A stretch of DNA of 64,000 nt from Micromonospora globbae (GTDB lineage Bacteria; Actinomycetota; Actinomycetes; Mycobacteriales; Micromonosporaceae): contig NZ_RAQQ01000027.1 of assembly GCF_003610785.1 (NCBI RefSeq), forward strand, positions 1 to 64,000, read 5' to 3'. Positions 36,070 to 45,526 of this stretch are shown in pieces (positions within the stretch are counted from its first letter, which is position 1; each line of letters begins with the position of its first letter). The notes beneath the pieces were generated by a model that had not been told where the DNA came from, did no database searches, and saw only the letters and a list, made by a program, of their open reading frames with translations. The translations under genes were made by a program, and so were the position numbers.

Positions 36070-37836
36070 TCAGCGGGCGATCTCGGTGACCCGGGACTCG
36101 CGGACCACGGTCACCCGGATCTGACCGGGGTACGTCAGCTCCTCCTCGATCTGCTTGGCCACGTCCCGGGCCAGCACGGCCGCGCCGATGTCGTCGACGT
36201 CCTCCGGCTTGACCATCACCCGGATCTCGCGGCCCGCCTGCATGGCGAAGACCTTCTCCACGCCGAGCTTGCCGGCCGCGATCTCCTCGATCCGCTCCAG
36301 CCGCTTGACGTACGCCTCGAGGCTCTCCCGCCGCGCGCCCGGCCGGCCGCCCGAGCAGGCGTCGGACGCCTGGGTGAGCACGGCCTCGACGGTCTGCGGC
36401 GGCACCTCGTTGTGGTGCGCCTCGATGGCGTGCACCACCTCTTCGCTCTCGCCGTACTTGCGGGCCAGGTCCGCGCCGATGATGGCGTGGCTGCCCTCCA
36501 CCTCGTGGGTGAGCGCCTTGCCGATGTCGTGCAGGAACGCCGACCGCTTGATGAGGGGCACGTCCAGGCGCAGTTCGGCGGCCATGACGCCGGCGATGTG
36601 GGCGGTCTCGACGAGGTGCTTGAGCACGTTCTGCCCGTACGACGTCCGGTAGCGCAACCGGCCGAGCAGCGTGACCAGCTCCGGGTGGATCTCGGTGATC
36701 CCCACCTCGACGAGCGCGTCCTCGGCGGCCCGGCGGCAGAGCTGCTCGACCTCCTGCCGTGCCAGGTCGTAGACCTCCTCGATCCGGTGCGGGTGGATGC
36801 GCCCGTCGAGGACGAGCTTCTCCAGGGTGAGCCGGCCGACCTCGCGGCGGACCGGGTCGAAGCAGGAGAGCAGGACCGCCTCGGGGGTGTCGTCGATGAT
36901 GAGGTTCACCCCGGTCACCGACTCGAAGGCGCGGATGTTGCGCCCCTCCCGGCCGATGATGCGGCCCTTCATCTCGTCACCGGGCAGGTGCAGGACGCTG
37001 ACCACGCTCTCCGCGGTCTGCTCGCTCGCCACCCGCTGGATGGCGTCCACCACGATGTGCCGGGCGCGCTCCTCGGCGGTGCTGCGGGCGTCCGCCTCGA
37101 TGTCGCGGACCAGCAGCGCCGCCTCCCGCTTGGCCTGGGACTCGATGGCCTCGATCAGCTCGGCGCGGGCGGCCTCGGCGGTGAGCCCGGCCACCCGTTC
37201 CAGCTCCCGGCGGCGCCGCTCCTCCGCCTCGGCCAGCTCGGCCTCCCGCTGGTCCAGCGCGGCCTCCCGGGCCGCGAGGGCGGCGCTGGCGGCGGTGAGC
37301 TGCCGCTCCCGCTCGGCGAGCCGCTCCACCTCCTCGGTGTGCAGCCGTTCCCGCTCGTCCATCCGGGCGGCCCGCCGCTCCACCTCGGCGGCCTGCTCAC
37401 GGGTGGTCGCGGCCAGCACGGCCACCTCCCGCTCGCCGCTGCGCCGCGCGGTCGCCCGCAACTGCTCCGCGTCGGCCTCGGCCTGCTTGTGGGCCCGCTC
37501 CAGGATCGTGTCGGCCTCGGCGCGCGCGTCGTCGAGCATCCGGCGAGCCTCGGCCCGGGCGGCCTTCGCCTCCGCCTTCGCGGCGGCGGCCTCCGCGCGT
37601 GCCGCCGCGGCCGCCGACTTCGCCACGTCGATGGTGCTGTTCGCCTCGTCGGCCGCACTGCGTAACGCGGCGAGGGACTGCTCCTGCCGGTCCTTCTCGG
37701 CGATGAAGGCCGGGTCGGCCGCCGCGGGGGCCGTGCCGATGCGGCGCAGCGTCCGGAGGCCGACCACCATCGCGCCGGCGACCACGAGGGTCAGGAGCAG
37801 CACGGCGACGAGCAGTACGGTGTCGAAGGCGCTCAT
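36070..37836 (-). CDS. rny: Ribonuclease Y
   Basis: The 588-residue endoribonuclease has an N-terminal membrane anchor (about 6-28, LLVAVLLLTLVVAGAMVVGL), a long coiled coil (about 45-270) rich in Ala, Glu and Arg, a KH RNA-binding domain (about 280-350, MKGRIIGREGRNIRAFE) and an HD domain (about 405-500) with the metal motif LHDIGKALTHEVEG near residue 438. RNase Y starts mRNA decay at the membrane. The coiled coil is longer than in Bacillus (520 residues in total). The ATG at 37836 with GGAG upstream places the anchor at the N-terminus. Confidence 0.92.
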   Translation of the reverse strand: MSAFDTVLLVAVLLLTLVVAGAMVVGLRTLRRIGTAPAAADPAFIAEKDRQEQSLAALRSAADEANSTIDVAKSAAAAARAEAAAAKAEAKAARAEARRMLDDARAEADTILERAHKQAEADAEQLRATARRSGEREVAVLAATTREQAAEVERRAARMDERERLHTEEVERLAERERQLTAASAALAAREAALDQREAELAEAEERRRRELERVAGLTAEAARAELIEAIESQAKREAALLVRDIEADARSTAEERARHIVVDAIQRVASEQTAESVVSVLHLPGDEMKGRIIGREGRNIRAFESVTGVNLIIDDTPEAVLLSCFDPVRREVGRLTLEKLVLDGRIHPHRIEEVYDLARQEVEQLCRRAAEDALVEVGITEIHPELVTLLGRLRYRTSYGQNVLKHLVETAHIAGVMAAELRLDVPLIKRSAFLHDIGKALTHEVEGSHAIIGADLARKYGESEEVVHAIEAHHNEVPPQTVEAVLTQASDACSGGRPGARRESLEAYVKRLERIEEIAAGKLGVEKVFAMQAGREIRVMVKPEDVDDIGAAVLARDVAKQIEEELTYPGQIRVTVVRESRVTEIAR

Positions 37837-38497
37837 GCCCGGACTCCGCGCGGACCACCGGTGAACCTGTGCCGTCCCGCCATGGCCGCCTCCCCTGAAC
37901 GTCGGCGCCGCAGGGACCGTGCCGACGGCACGCTCCTGCGGCTCTGGACGCCCGACCGGAGCGACTGGCCGTGGGTAGCTTTCTCCGTCGGCGGTGCCCT
38001 GGTTGGCATCGTCGACGGCCGGGTGCAGTTGTCGCGCCGGCTCCGGACCGGCCTGTCCGGAGCTGGTGCCAGAGGCCGTCTGAACGGCCAAAGTGATGCT
38101 GTTCTGTTACGCGATCTATGTTGTGCGCTTAGCCTGCGCTGGTCGGGCAATGTGAGCCTGTATGGCGAGGCTAGGTCTCCGGGGGCGGTCTGGTCAAGAA
38201 CTCATGATCAAACCCCCCGAACGGAGAGAAGTTGCGCCGTCACCGAGGGCTCAGCAGGACGCGGACACGGCAGGACAAAGTCCCCAGCGAGTGAGGTGCC
38301 TCGGCCGCCGGGGCCGGCGGCGCTCCGGGCCGGCACGGCCTCACGCGGGCCGACGGACCAGGCCCACGGCCTCACGCGGGCCGACGGACCAGGCGCACGG
38401 CCTCACGCGGGCCGACGGACCAGGCGCACCCCCTCACGCAGGCTCACGGCGTCACGAAGGTTGACCGTGTGCCGGCCACTCGCGGAGGGGCCCGGGG
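37837..38497. other. 661-bp gene-free stretch upstream of RNase Y gene
   Basis: This gap lies between the start of the RNase Y gene and the end of the BKACE gene. The part at about 38090-38240 is lower in G+C and could carry the RNase Y promoter. The part at 38334-38457 is a tandem repeat. Open frames here are repeats or Arg-rich shadows, and I see no gene. Confidence 0.6.
38334..38457. repeat. 31-bp tandem repeat, three copies plus a degenerate fourth
   Basis: Copies start at 38334, 38365 and 38396 and are identical except for the last base of the first. The unit begins CACGGCCTCACGCGGGCC and ends GACGGACCAGGC plus one or two bases. A fourth, degenerate copy begins at 38427. There are no spacers, so it is not a CRISPR array. 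Confidence 0.95.
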
Positions 38498-39238
38498 TCA
38501 GTGGGCGCCCGCGGCGCGGGCGGCGACGACCAGCGCCGCGTTGTCGGGGGCCGGGGAGCCGTCCGGCATCCGGAGCGTGTCCTCGAGACCGATGCGGGTG
38601 TGCAGGCCCCGCCGGACGGCCTCGGCGAGCACCTGCCAGGTGGCCGGGCCCTCGGCGTGCAAGAGGACCGGAGGCGTCGCGCTCCCGGCCGCCGTGCCCG
38701 GCGCCTCTGCGGCCGTGGGGGCCAGCGCGGCGAGGACGCGTGCCGCGTCGGCCAGCGCCACCGTCGGCTCCTCGGCCATGCACTCGACGAGGATCCTGCC
38801 GGCCGGCACCCGCCAGCGCCGGTACGCCTCGACCGCCTCCACCGTCCAGAGTCCCGCCTCGACCATCACGCCCCGCTCGTGCAGGGCGGCGGCCACCGCC
38901 TCGGCGCCCTCCTCGTGGGCGTTGACGGACGCGAAGTCGGGCAGGTGCGTCCAGGCCCGGACGGCGGCCACCCGGGCGGCCGGGTCCGGCTCGATCCACG
39001 CCCCGGTGCTCACGCCCACGGGCAGCCCCGGGCGGGCGGCCCGGACCGCGACGATGGCCTCGGCGATCACCTCCGGACGCAGCGACTCGACACCGCCCTC
39101 GCCGCGCGGGTGCACGTGCACGGCGGCCACGCCCAGCGCGGCGCAGCGGGCCGCGTCGGCGGCCAACTCCGCCGGAGTCAGCGGCACGGCGGGATGCTCG
39201 TCGCGGCCCCGCCCGCCGTTGAGACACGCCTTCAGCAC
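38498..39238 (-). CDS. BKACE-family (beta-keto acid cleavage) enzyme
   Basis: The 246-residue product fits the BKACE/DUF849 family, zinc enzymes that condense a beta-keto acid with acetyl-CoA. It begins LKACLNGGRGRDEHPAVPLTP and has the metal motif AAVHVHPRGEGG, SVNAHEEGAEAV and the C-terminal GLEDTLRMPDG. It is shorter than typical members (270-310 residues), and residues around 170-190 are low-complexity. The substrate is unknown. It stands alone between two repeat-rich gaps. Confidence 0.82.
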   Translation of the reverse strand: MLKACLNGGRGRDEHPAVPLTPAELAADAARCAALGVAAVHVHPRGEGGVESLRPEVIAEAIVAVRAARPGLPVGVSTGAWIEPDPAARVAAVRAWTHLPDFASVNAHEEGAEAVAAALHERGVMVEAGLWTVEAVEAYRRWRVPAGRILVECMAEEPTVALADAARVLAALAPTAAEAPGTAAGSATPPVLLHAEGPATWQVLAEAVRRGLHTRIGLEDTLRMPDGSPAPDNAALVVAARAAGAH

Positions 39239-39339
39239 CTGACAGCTCCTTCCGGTGGGCGGGGCGGTCCGCAGGGGTGCCGCGCCCGGCGGTCACCCCG
39301 CCAGCCAGCCCGCGGCTGGCCCGACGCGACCCCAGGCGG

Positions 39340-39480
39340 GTCACCCCCACCCGGCCCACGCCTCCCCACACAAGCCGGGCCGATTACGCCACCAGCCGGC
39401 CCGCGCATCCCCCGACAAAGCCAAGCCGGTCACGCCACCAGCCGGCCCACGCCTCCCCGGCGCAAGCCGGACGGATGACC
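39340..39480. repeat. Degenerate tandem repeat, unit about 46 bp
   Basis: The 17-base word ACGCCACCAGCCGGCCC occurs at 39386-39402 and 39432-39448, 46 bp apart, within a tract of two to three imperfect copies that include ACGCCTCCCC and CAAGCCGG. It lies between the BKACE and recX genes. Confidence 0.75.
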
Positions 39481-39515
39481 CGACCGCCCCGCCCCACGAG
39501 CCACCCGGCGCGTGG

Positions 39516-40211
39516 TCAGCCGCCCGCTCGGCCGTCGCGTTCCAGCTCGTTCTCCGCCTCGGCGAGAGCGTCCGCGTCGATCTGCTCGGCGAACTCGGCC
39601 GCCTCGGCGCTCTGCGCCGCGAGCGCGTCCTTCACGGCCCGGATGGCCACACCGGGCGGGTAGCCCTTGCGGGCCAGCATGCCGACCAACCGGCGGAAGA
39701 CCGCGTCCGGCTCACCGCGGACCGTCCGCAGCTTGCGGTCCACGAGCGCGCGGGCCGTCTCCGCCTCGGTCTCCTCGCTCAGCTCACCGAGCGCCTCGCT
39801 GGCCGTGTCGCCGTCCACGCCGCGCCGGCGCAGCTCGTCGGCGAGCGCCCGGCGGGCCAGGCCGCGCCCGGCGTGCCGGCTGCTCACCCAGGCCCGGGCG
39901 AACGCGGCGTCGTCGATGATGCCGACCTCGTCGTAGCGGTCGAGGACCTGGGCGGCGACCTCCTCGGAGATGCCCCGCCGGGCGAGGGCGCCGGCCAGTT
40001 CGGCCCGCGTACGCGGCCGCACGGCGAGCTGCCGCAGACAGATCTCACGGGCCAACTCGGCCTCGTCGCGAGGCGGGGCGGGCGCGGCGTCCGGGTCGGC
40101 CTCCGTGGCACCCCCTCGGCGACCACGGCGGGGCCGGGGCGTGGTGGCGTCACCCGGGCGGGGTGGGCTGGCGTCCCAGCCTCGCCCCGTCCGGGCTCGT
40201 CGTCCTGCCAT
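39516..40211 (-). CDS. recX: RecX, regulator of RecA
   Basis: The 231-residue product has an N-terminal Arg/Pro/Ala-rich extension of about 50 residues, then the three-helix repeats of RecX: CLRQLAVRPRTRAELAGALARRGI, DEVGIIDDAAFARAWVSSRH, ADELRRRGVDGDTA. RecX binds and restrains RecA filaments. It starts 8 bp after the recA stop codon and is surely co-transcribed. Confidence 0.93.
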   Translation of the reverse strand: MAGRRARTGRGWDASPPRPGDATTPRPRRGRRGGATEADPDAAPAPPRDEAELAREICLRQLAVRPRTRAELAGALARRGISEEVAAQVLDRYDEVGIIDDAAFARAWVSSRHAGRGLARRALADELRRRGVDGDTASEALGELSEETEAETARALVDRKLRTVRGEPDAVFRRLVGMLARKGYPPGVAIRAVKDALAAQSAEAAEFAEQIDADALAEAENELERDGRAGG

Positions 40212-40219
40212 GGATCAGG

Positions 40220-41266
<1,047 letters not shown>

Positions 41267-41397
41267 CGTTGCCACCCCTGCCTTCGCCGGCGTCTTTGCT
41301 GAGCTTCGCGTCACGCGGACACGCTAGGCGCTGGGTCCGACAGAAAACCAGCCGACGGGCCGCGAGCTGTGGACGAGCACCCCGCTGTGGACAATAG

Positions 41398-41413
41398 CCG
41401 AACAGGTGTACGA
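41398..41413 (-). promoter_or_regulatory. LexA (SOS) box upstream of recA
   Basis: CCGAACAGGTGTACGA reads CGAAC-N4-GTACG and closely matches the known mycobacterial recA SOS box, including its AGGT spacer. It lies 131 bp before the recA start. Confidence 0.78.
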
Positions 41414-41450
41414 CTCGGCAAGCGACACGCGGATCGGCGGAAATCGCTGC

Positions 41451-41651
41451 TCAGCGTAGTCGCGCCGGCACCCGGTCGGGATAGGCCGCGCAGACCGCCC
41501 GCCACACCACCTGCGTCTCCTCACCGGCGGCGAGGGCCTGCGCGATGGTCCGCCCGCCGAGCTGCGAGAGCACCTGGTCGGCGGCGATGCTGGCCGCGTA
41601 GCCCGGCCCGAACGCCTCCTCCAGCCGCGCCCAGAAGTCGGTCAGCCGCAC
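41451..41651 (-). CDS. DUF3046 family small protein
   Basis: The 66-residue product VRLTDFWARLEEAFGPGYAAS continues to LSQLGGRTIAQALAAGEETQ and VWRAVCAAYPDRVP, the DUF3046 signature. Members are commonly encoded next to recA in actinobacteria; function is unknown. GGAGGA lies seven bases before the GTG start, which is only 2 bp after the MFS stop codon, so the two genes are probably co-transcribed. The recA promoter lies within about 185 bp downstream. Confidence 0.87.
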   Translation of the reverse strand: MRLTDFWARLEEAFGPGYAASIAADQVLSQLGGRTIAQALAAGEETQVVWRAVCAAYPDRVPARLR

Positions 41652-41653
41652 GT

Positions 41654-43000
41654 TCAGTCCTCCTCGTCCGGTGCCCCCGCCGGCACCGGCCGCAACGCTA
41701 GCGCCACCAGGGGCACCACGGCGACCGCGGCGAGCAGGGTGAGGACCGGATAACCGGCGGCCCGCATGACAAACCCGCTCACGGCGGCCGCGGCCGCGCC
41801 GGCCAGCCCCATCATCAGGTCGGAGAAGCCCTGCACGCTCGGGCGCACCGACGTCGGCACCGACTCCGACAGCAGCGTCGAGCCGGCCACCATCGTGCCG
41901 GACCAACCCAGCCCGAGCAGGACCAGACCCACCGAGAGCCGCGGCGTGTGGTGCCCGGCCGTACCGGCGACCGCGCACGCGGCGAGCAGCAGCGCGACGC
42001 CGCCGAGGATCACCGCCCGCCGGCCGAGCCGGTCGGTGAGCCACCCCACCACCGGGGAGAGCGCGTACATCCCGGCGATGTGCAGGCTCAGCACGATGCC
42101 GACCACCCGCAGCACGTCCGCGTCGCCGTGCGACTCACCGAGCCGGACCGGCGTCATCGACATGACCGCCACCATCACCACGTGACCCACCGCCACCGCG
42201 GCGATGCCGAGCCGGGCGGCGGCGCGGACGCGTACCACCTGCCACGCCGCCCGCATCCCGTCGCCGCGCCGGTCGCGCGGAGCCGGCGCGGCGACGGCCT
42301 CCGCGGGCGGGGTGACCTCGGGCGCGGCGCCGGCCTCCACCGGGGCGGGGGCCGCCGCGAGCCGGCGCGCGGTGAGCAGTGGGTCGGGCCGCAGCAGGGC
42401 GAGCAGTACGCCGGCGACCAGCACGAACGCGACCGCGCTGAACGCGAACGGGCCGGCCAGCGGCGGCAGGCCCCAGCCGGCGGTGGTGCGGTCGGCGAGC
42501 GCCGCGAAGTTCGGCGCGGCCACCGCCCCGATGGTGGTGGCCCAGACGACCAGGGAGAGCTGGCGGCCCCGGCGGGCCGGCTCGGCGAGGTCGACGGCCG
42601 TGTAGCGGGCCTGGAGGTTGGCCGTGGTGCCCCCACCGAAGAGCAGCATCCCGAGGAAGAGCAGCGGCACCGACCGGTTGACCGTCGCGAGCACCACCAG
42701 CACCGCGCCGACCGCGCCGGCCAGGTACGCGAACGCCAGCCCCGGCCGGCGGCCGTGCCCGTTCATGATGCGGGTGACGGGCACCGCCAGCACCGCACCG
42801 CCCACCACGGCGGCGCTCTGCGCCAGGCCGGCCATGGCCGTGCCGGCGACCCGCTCGGCGAGCAGCGCCCCCACCGCGATGCCGATGGTGACGCCGATGC
42901 CGCCGACGATCTGGGTGCCGAAGAGCAGCCGGAGGGTACGCCGCTGGATGGGCGCGACGTCCGGGCGGACCGGGGTCGACGCGGTCAGGTCGGTGGCCAT
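41654..43000 (-). CDS. MFS transporter
   Basis: The 448-residue product has two sets of six membrane segments, with RIMNGHGRRPGLAFAYLAGA after helix 2 and VVGWLTDRLGRRAVILGG in the second half. A charged linker with Ala/Pro runs at about 215-245. No substrate can be named. The gene is followed 2 bp later by the DUF3046 gene. Confidence 0.85.
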   Translation of the reverse strand: MATDLTASTPVRPDVAPIQRRTLRLLFGTQIVGGIGVTIGIAVGALLAERVAGTAMAGLAQSAAVVGGAVLAVPVTRIMNGHGRRPGLAFAYLAGAVGAVLVVLATVNRSVPLLFLGMLLFGGGTTANLQARYTAVDLAEPARRGRQLSLVVWATTIGAVAAPNFAALADRTTAGWGLPPLAGPFAFSAVAFVLVAGVLLALLRPDPLLTARRLAAAPAPVEAGAAPEVTPPAEAVAAPAPRDRRGDGMRAAWQVVRVRAAARLGIAAVAVGHVVMVAVMSMTPVRLGESHGDADVLRVVGIVLSLHIAGMYALSPVVGWLTDRLGRRAVILGGVALLLAACAVAGTAGHHTPRLSVGLVLLGLGWSGTMVAGSTLLSESVPTSVRPSVQGFSDLMMGLAGAAAAAVSGFVMRAAGYPVLTLLAAVAVVPLVALALRPVPAGAPDEED

Positions 43001-43093
43001 GCGGGCTCCTCGCGGTAAGGGATGCCGAGGGCCTCCATCCTTGCGCAGCCGTCCCGGGCGGCGGCACCCCGTTTCGCCGAGGGGAGAAGCCCG

Positions 43094-43798
43094 TCAGGTG
43101 GCCAGCGCGCGGGCGGCCACCGTGAGGTCTTTGACCAGCCCGTCGTACGCCTTGTCCTGGTCGTCGGCGCGCAGCACCGCCGACGGGTGGATGGTGGCGA
43201 GCAGCTGGGCCGGCGGGGTGTCGGCCACCTTCCCGGCGCTGTCCACCGGTACCCGCTGGAAGTCCTCCGGGTGCTGGGCGGACGCCGGCCAGGGCATCAG
43301 CTCCCCGCGCTGGCGGGTCACCCGGAAGGTCGGGCCGAGCAGCGCCTTGGCCGCGGTGGCGCCCAGGACGACGACGATCTCCGGGTGCAGCCGGGCGAAC
43401 TCGGCCACCAGCCACGGCCGGCAGGCGGTGATGTGCACGCGGTCCGGGGTCTGGTGGATGCGCCGCTTGCCGCGCAGCTCGAAGCGGAAGTGCTTGACCG
43501 CGTTGGTGAGGTAGATGTGCGCGGGATCGAGGCCGGCGTCGTCGACCGCCTTGCGCAGGAGCCGCCCGGCGGGCCCGACGAAGGGCAGGCCCTTCTGGTC
43601 CTCCATGTCGCCGGGCTGTTCGCCGACGAAGACCACCCGGGCGCTCGCGTCGCCCCGACCGAAGACGGTCTGGGAGGCGTCCCGGTACAGCTCGCAGCCG
43701 CGGCAGCCGGCGGCCGCCGCCCGCAGGTCGTCGAGGGTGTCCGCGTCGGGCGGGATGAACCGCTGGGCGCCGGGGGCGCTCTCGGGCTGCTCGGCCAT
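43094..43798 (-). CDS. udgX: UdgX-type uracil-DNA-binding glycosylase
   Basis: The 234-residue product belongs to the family 4-related uracil-DNA glycosylases: CRGCELYRDA (Cys32, Cys35), GEQPGDMEDQKGLPFVGPAGRLL and TIHPSAVLR. It carries the KRRIHQ loop with His near residue 115 that defines UdgX, where this His forms a covalent bond with the abasic sugar left after uracil removal. Only three Cys are visible for the iron-sulfur cluster; the position usually held by another Cys reads His in NAVKHFRF. It stands alone, just downstream of a tiny membrane-peptide gene. Confidence 0.9.
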   Translation of the reverse strand: MAEQPESAPGAQRFIPPDADTLDDLRAAAAGCRGCELYRDASQTVFGRGDASARVVFVGEQPGDMEDQKGLPFVGPAGRLLRKAVDDAGLDPAHIYLTNAVKHFRFELRGKRRIHQTPDRVHITACRPWLVAEFARLHPEIVVVLGATAAKALLGPTFRVTRQRGELMPWPASAQHPEDFQRVPVDSAGKVADTPPAQLLATIHPSAVLRADDQDKAYDGLVKDLTVAARALAT

Positions 43799-43870
43799 GC
43801 CGACTGTTATATACCCCTTCGCGGATCGGTGCCGGGTACGCGACGACCGGCACCGCCCCGGGACGCGGGA

Positions 43871-43990
43871 TCAGTAGCCGCCACCACCGCCGCCACCTCC
43901 GGACATCAGCGCGATGATCACGATGATGATCACGATCACCGCCACCGCGATCGCGATCCAGATGCCTCTCCTGGTCCTCGACGACGCCAT
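43871..43990 (-). CDS. 39-residue single-pass membrane peptide with oligo-Gly tail
   Basis: A 40-codon frame opens with ATG at 43990 after GGAGG nine bases upstream and ends in TGA. The product has a basic start (MASSRTRRG), a membrane helix of about 20 Ile/Val/Ala residues (IWIAIAVAVIVIIIVIIALM) and a tail of Ser, eight Gly and Tyr. I do not recognise a family. The ribosome binding site, the clean helix and the positive-inside start support a real gene. It lies between udgX and the MocR gene, 72 bp before udgX. Confidence 0.65.
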   Translation of the reverse strand: MASSRTRRGIWIAIAVAVIVIIIVIIALMSGGGGGGGGY

Positions 43991-44053
43991 GGCCGCTCAC
44001 CTCCGGCGCGCGGCATACCCACACCACCCGCGGTCACGCCCCGCCCCTGGTCC

Positions 44054-44129
44054 CCGCGATCTTGCACTTTCCGCCCCGGCAACAACGACATTCCGGGGCA
44101 TTGCGCGGGCACAAACTGCAAGATCGCGG
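44054..44129. repeat. Inverted repeat element C (CGATCTTGCA family)
   Basis: Left arm CCGCGATCTTGCACTTTCCG and a right arm ending AACTGCAAGATCGCGG pair with few mismatches around a centre of about 30 bp. The right end lies 21 bp beyond the MocR gene stop codon on the minus strand. Confidence 0.85.
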
Positions 44130-44150
44130 AGGTCAAGGGGGGCGCGGGGG

Positions 44151-45491
44151 TCAGGCTGTCAGGGTCGGGGGTGGGGTGGGGTTCGCGGCTTGGGACAGGG
44201 CTTCGGCCAGGGGTCCCGTGTCGGCGTCGGTCAGGGGGCTCACGGTGATCCGCAGCCCGGGCCCGGCGGCGATGCGGTAGAGCGCGCCGGGCGCCACCGA
44301 CCAGCCGGCGTCGCGCAGGGCGGTCACCGCGCTGGTCTCGTCCGGCACGGGCACCCAGACGTTGATCCCGCTGCGCCCGTACGCCGTGACCCCCCGCTCG
44401 GCCAGCGCGGCGAGCAACGCGCCCCGCCGCCGCTCGTAGCTCTCCGCCGCGCGGTCGACGAGGGCGGCGACCTCCGGATCCCGCCACAGGGCGAGCAGCA
44501 GCCGTTGCAGCACCGTGGACACCCAGCCGGCGCCGACCCGCGCCCGGCCGGCCACCCGGGCCACGGTGGTCTCGTCCCCCACGAGGACCGCGAGGCGCAG
44601 GTCGGGGCCGAAGGGCTTGCTCGCCGAGCGGAGGAAGGCCCAGCTCCCGGTCGCCCCGGCCAGAGGGTGCAGGGGTACGCGGGCCAGCTCGGCGGCGTGG
44701 TCGTCCTCGATCAGCAGCAGCTCCGGCCAGCCGGCGAGGAGGTCCCGCAGCGCCGCGGCGCGGGCGGCGGAGACGGCCGCGCCCGTGGGGTTCTGCGCCC
44801 GGCTGGTCACGATCAGCGCGCGGGCGCCCGCGGCGAGTGCGGCGGCCACCCCGGCCACCATCGGACCCTCGTCGTCGACGGGTACGCCGATCGGGCGCAG
44901 CCCGAGCGCCGCGACCAGGTCGAGCAGGTTCGCCCAGCCCGGGTCCTCCACGGCCACCGCGTCACCGGGCCTCAGGTGCGCGCCCAGCAACCGCTCGATG
45001 CCGTCGAGCGCCCCGCCGGTGAGGGTCAGCTCCCCGGCCGGTACGGCGTCGGCGGCCAGCCGTGCGCGGGCGGCCTCGGCCAGCTCGGGGAGCACCCCGG
45101 CGCCGGAGTAGCTGACCGGCGGGCCGGCCTCGGCGGCGAGGGCGGCCAGGTGCGGGCCGAGCGAGGGCAGCAGGCGCGGGTCCGGCTCGCCGGCGGAGAG
45201 GTCCCGCAGGCCGGGCGCGGGCGGCGGTCGCAGCGCCGAGCGGCGGGCCGCCACGGGCGGGCGGGGACGGACGCGGGTGCCGTGCCGGCCGGCGGTGGCC
45301 ACGAGCCCGCGCTGGCGCAGCTCCTGGTAGGCGCGGGCCACGGTGGCCGGGCTGACCGCCAGCTCGGCGGCGAGCGCCCGTACCGGCGGCAGGGCCGCTC
45401 CCGGTGGCAGGGCGGCGGTACGGATGCCGGACTCGATGCTGGCCGAAATCTCGGCGGCCGTCGCCCCGGTGACCTGATAGCGTGCTGACAC
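44151..45491 (-). CDS. MocR-type regulator: GntR helix-turn-helix fused to class I aminotransferase
   Basis: The 446-residue product has a GntR DNA-binding domain (about 8-75, VRALAAELAVSPATVARAYQELRQRGLV) and a PLP-binding aminotransferase-like domain (about 95-440; SAQNPTG-like SRAQNPTGAAVS, LIEDDHAAEL and the Lys in LRSASKPFGPDLRL). MocR proteins sense PLP or aldimines and regulate neighbours. The GTG at 45491 has no ribosome binding site; TACAAT lies 7-12 bases before it, so the transcript may be leaderless. It is divergent from a PNPOx-GNAT fusion gene. Confidence 0.88.
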   Translation of the reverse strand: MSARYQVTGATAAEISASIESGIRTAALPPGAALPPVRALAAELAVSPATVARAYQELRQRGLVATAGRHGTRVRPRPPVAARRSALRPPPAPGLRDLSAGEPDPRLLPSLGPHLAALAAEAGPPVSYSGAGVLPELAEAARARLAADAVPAGELTLTGGALDGIERLLGAHLRPGDAVAVEDPGWANLLDLVAALGLRPIGVPVDDEGPMVAGVAAALAAGARALIVTSRAQNPTGAAVSAARAAALRDLLAGWPELLLIEDDHAAELARVPLHPLAGATGSWAFLRSASKPFGPDLRLAVLVGDETTVARVAGRARVGAGWVSTVLQRLLLALWRDPEVAALVDRAAESYERRRGALLAALAERGVTAYGRSGINVWVPVPDETSAVTALRDAGWSVAPGALYRIAAGPGLRITVSPLTDADTGPLAEALSQAANPTPPPTLTA

Positions 45492-45497
45492 AAATCA

Positions 45498-45515
45498 GGG
45501 ATTGTACTAGAACAA
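45498..45515. promoter_or_regulatory. Palindromic operator and -10 element between MocR gene and its target
   Basis: TTGTACTAGAACAA (45502-45515) is a 14-bp palindrome with one mismatched pair. On the minus strand it overlaps a TACAAT -10 element (45498-45503) of the MocR gene, and it lies 11 bp before the divergent ATG. Binding here could control both directions. Confidence 0.5.
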
Positions 45516-45526
45516 AGGGCGACGCG

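Noticed and set aside
38190-38225. CTCATGATCAAA as a half copy of inverted repeat D
   Set aside because: Only about ten bases match and no partner arm is visible, so chance is more likely.
38334-38457. Possible CRISPR array
   Set aside because: The 31-bp units abut directly with no spacers and no cas gene is near, so it is a simple tandem repeat.
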